A stretch of 7,702 nucleotides of DNA, from positions 1 through 7,702 of the forward strand of contig CANHJY010000084.1 of assembly GCA_947461185.1 (NCBI GenBank). The letters are read 5' to 3'. Source of the stretch: Flavobacteriales bacterium (GTDB lineage Bacteria; Bacteroidota; Bacteroidia; Flavobacteriales_D; Crocinitomicaceae). Positions 6,447 to 7,702 of the stretch are shown here, piece by piece. The translations under genes and the position numbers were made by a program. The notes beneath the pieces were generated by a model. It saw nothing but the letters and a program-made list of their open reading frames with translations. It was not told the DNA's origin and made no database searches. The stretch's first letter is position 1. Every line of letters starts with the position of its first letter.

Positions 6447-6821
6447 TTACTTTTTCGATGTTTCTTTAATGGTTTCTGTTTTTTCGGCTTTACCTGTTAG
6501 TAACAAAAACTCAGTGGCTTCAATTATGGTTCCGTAGCGTTTTTCACCATTCTTTGACTCATAAGATTGATGAACCAATTTGCCCTCCAAAATTATTTCC
6601 TGACCTTTATTCAACGCTTTTTTAACTCTTTCGGCAATTTTTCCCCAAGCATTTACAGTATGCCATTGTGTGTTTTCTTGCCAATTCCCCATCTTGTCTT
6701 TGTAGCTTTCATTTGTAGCTAATGTAAACCTCGCCAACGTTCGGCCTGTGTCAAAAGTTGTAATTTCCGGTTGTGCTCCTAGACGACCAATCAAACTCAC
6801 TTTGTTTCTTAATGTGTTCAT
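6447..6821 (-). CDS. ssb: Single-stranded-DNA-binding protein, first of the array
   Basis: This 124-residue protein is the most typical SSB of the three. It has LRNKVSLIGRLGAQPEI at 4-20 and LARFTLATNESY at 29-40. The motif W53-H54-T55-V56-N57-A58-W59-G60-K61 follows, then GQEIILEGKLVHQSY at 73-87 and TIIEATEFLLL at 98-108. W53/H54 and W59/G60 match W54/H55 and F60/G61 of E. coli SSB. The C-terminus (109-124) is a short Lys/Glu/Thr tail ending in TSKK, not the acidic tip that recruits replication and repair proteins. It resembles the short extra SSBs common in Bacteroidota rather than the longer housekeeping form, so the main chromosomal ssb is probably elsewhere. It heads the three-gene unit. 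Upstream, the best promoter match on the minus strand is GAATTTTG at 6894-6901, without a well-placed -33 TTG. Confidence 0.92.
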   Translation of the reverse strand: MNTLRNKVSLIGRLGAQPEITTFDTGRTLARFTLATNESYKDKMGNWQENTQWHTVNAWGKIAERVKKALNKGQEIILEGKLVHQSYESKNGEKRYGTIIEATEFLLLTGKAEKTETIKETSKK

Positions 6822-6989
6822 GTTTGTAATAATTTAAAGTTTGAAAAAAATGTTAGTTTATGAATCCAATATTGCTATTTGAATTCGACTTTGCAAAATT
6901 CCAAAACATTAAAATTATTATTCGGTTGGTATTCATTTACTTTCGATTTTTAGTCGTTTGTAAATAATTAAATACGGTTATCCCAAAAC
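6822..6989. other. AT-rich spacer upstream of the SSB array
   Basis: This stretch between the first SSB gene and the terminator of the SprB-repeat gene has no credible open frame, no RNA gene and no obvious inverted repeat. It should contain the promoter of the SSB unit. On the minus strand only the partial -7 match GAATTTTG (6894-6901) was found, so the promoter is unresolved. Confidence 0.4.
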
Positions 6990-7021
6990 AAAAAAGCCAA
7001 CCCCATATGGAATTGGCCTTT
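6990..7021 (-). terminator. Intrinsic terminator of the SprB-repeat gene
   Basis: Read on the minus strand, GCCAA (complement of 7013-7017) pairs with TTGGC (complement of 6996-7000). A further A:T extension passes one bulged base at 7018. The 12-base loop contains the palindrome CCATATGG. The stem is followed by six T (complement of 6990-6995). It lies 33 bases after the stop codon and separates this gene from the SSB unit. Confidence 0.75.
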
Positions 7022-7054
7022 AAGTTTGCGTTAAACTGGGATCTTTATTTATTA

Positions 7055-7678
7055 TTAAATTCCTGAAGTTGAACTTCCACTACCTGAACCTTGCGTATTT
7101 GGGTTGAAGTTCGGTGTGAAGAAGTTAGCTGGATTAACCGGCTCAGTTACGACAAATCTTCTGAAAGTCTGACAACCGTTGCTTTCAGTAAGCGTAAGGT
7201 TGTAAATTCCCGCAGATAAACCAGCTTGGTCAACTTGGCCAGCTGCGAGTCCTGTTCCATCAAAAGTTGTCCAAGACAAAGTAACTGGTACGTTAGCTAA
7301 AGTAACATCTACTGTTCCGTCATTTCCTCCGAATGTTGTAACATTGTTTACAACTCCTTGTACGTTCAATGCTTGTGGAGCAACCAATGTTACATCAGCG
7401 GAAGTTGAGCTATTTGCATCATCTACAACGTTGAAGGTGAAATTACCTTCAGCAAGGTAGCCTGCTATAAATTGTGTTCCTGTAATTTGAAGACCATTAA
7501 CATAATAGGGTTCAGCTCCTCCAGTGATATCGATTACCACCTCTCCATTGTTTAAACCAAAACAAGATGGGTTGGTATAATTCACTTGAAGTGAAAGCTG
7601 TTGTGCCATCGCTGCAACTGAAGTTAAGGTAGTAACTGCGATGAGTGTTAAAGAGCGGAAAAAGTTATTTGTTTTCAT
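7055..7678 (-). CDS. Small secreted protein with two SprB-like repeats
   Basis: This 207-residue protein has a signal peptide at 1-25 (MKTNNFFRSL... AAMA) followed by Gln26-Gln27. Two repeats resembling the SprB repeat of gliding adhesins follow. Repeat 1 (about 30-101) has SCFGLNNGEVVIDITGGAEPYY at its start and LAEGNFTFNVVDDANS at 75-90. Repeat 2 (about 105-180) has FGGNDGTVDVTLANVP and LSAGIYNLTLTESNGC at 154-169. The only mature cysteines are C39 and C169. The tail 181-207 is Asn/Pro- then Gly/Ser-rich (GSGSGSSTSGI) and is not a T9SS sorting domain. The protein is therefore exported to the periplasm or surface, but the route past the outer membrane is unclear. AAAATTTA lies 5 bases before ATG. 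Codons are richer in C-ending forms than nearby genes. It may be a surface or matrix component; function is unknown. Confidence 0.78.
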   Translation of the reverse strand: MKTNNFFRSLTLIAVTTLTSVAAMAQQLSLQVNYTNPSCFGLNNGEVVIDITGGAEPYYVNGLQITGTQFIAGYLAEGNFTFNVVDDANSSTSADVTLVAPQALNVQGVVNNVTTFGGNDGTVDVTLANVPVTLSWTTFDGTGLAAGQVDQAGLSAGIYNLTLTESNGCQTFRRFVVTEPVNPANFFTPNFNPNTQGSGSGSSTSGI

Positions 7679-7702
7679 AATCTTAAATTTTAAATGTTTT
7701 TA

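Noticed and set aside
6315..6500. Plus-strand open frame spanning the junction of the first two SSB genes
   Set aside because: It is antisense to two conserved OB-fold genes; the Phe-rich product reflects complementary AT-rich codons.
5778..6821. SSB array as part of a prophage or plasmid
   Set aside because: Extra SSBs often sit on such elements, but no integrase, replication, recombination or structural gene, tRNA or direct-repeat boundary is visible on either side within the window.
7001..7010. CCATATGG palindrome as an operator
   Set aside because: It lies in the loop of a terminator hairpin downstream of a stop codon, not near a promoter.

Overview
The window comes from an AT-rich member of the Bacteroidota, most likely Flavobacteriales. 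The evidence is a type IX secretion (T9SS) C-terminal sorting domain, SprB-type repeats, a DUF6029 protein, RemB/Wzi-like outer-membrane proteins, a TAnnTTTG promoter element and the absence of clear Shine-Dalgarno sequences. Six of the genes encode envelope or secreted proteins and three encode single-stranded-DNA-binding proteins (SSBs). I see no RNA genes, CRISPR arrays, insertion sequences or phage structural genes.

Left part (1-2663). A minus-strand pair runs off the left edge: a periplasmic TlpA-type thioredoxin (1071-1586) followed by a DUF6029 protein whose 3' end lies outside the window (1-1034). A 251-bp spacer separates them from a divergent plus-strand gene (1838-2611). That gene encodes a T9SS-secreted protein with a close cysteine pair and ends at a clear hairpin terminator (2635-2663).

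Middle part (2664-5757). Two paralogous outer-membrane proteins of the Wzi/RemB family (2726-4276 and 4273-5715) are joined by a 4-base stop/start overlap. The second gene can only start at TTG. Both probably fold as beta-barrels that handle surface polysaccharide or adhesion. The pair ends at a hairpin shared with the converging minus-strand genes.

Right part (5725-7702). Three small SSB genes lie in tandem on the minus strand (6821 down to 5778). All are OB-fold proteins without the acidic C-terminal tip of housekeeping SSBs; the last two are bare domains. This is the least ordinary feature of the window. Further right, a minus-strand gene (7055-7678) encodes a small secreted protein with two SprB-like repeats, with its own terminator at 6990-7021.

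All six exported proteins have Gln immediately after the predicted signal-peptide cleavage site, and three genes share the octamer AAAATTTA 4-5 bases before ATG. I find no strong case for a new multi-gene system. The best candidates for a closer look are the triple SSB array, the coupled Wzi/RemB pair, and the thioredoxin facing a cysteine-containing T9SS cargo.
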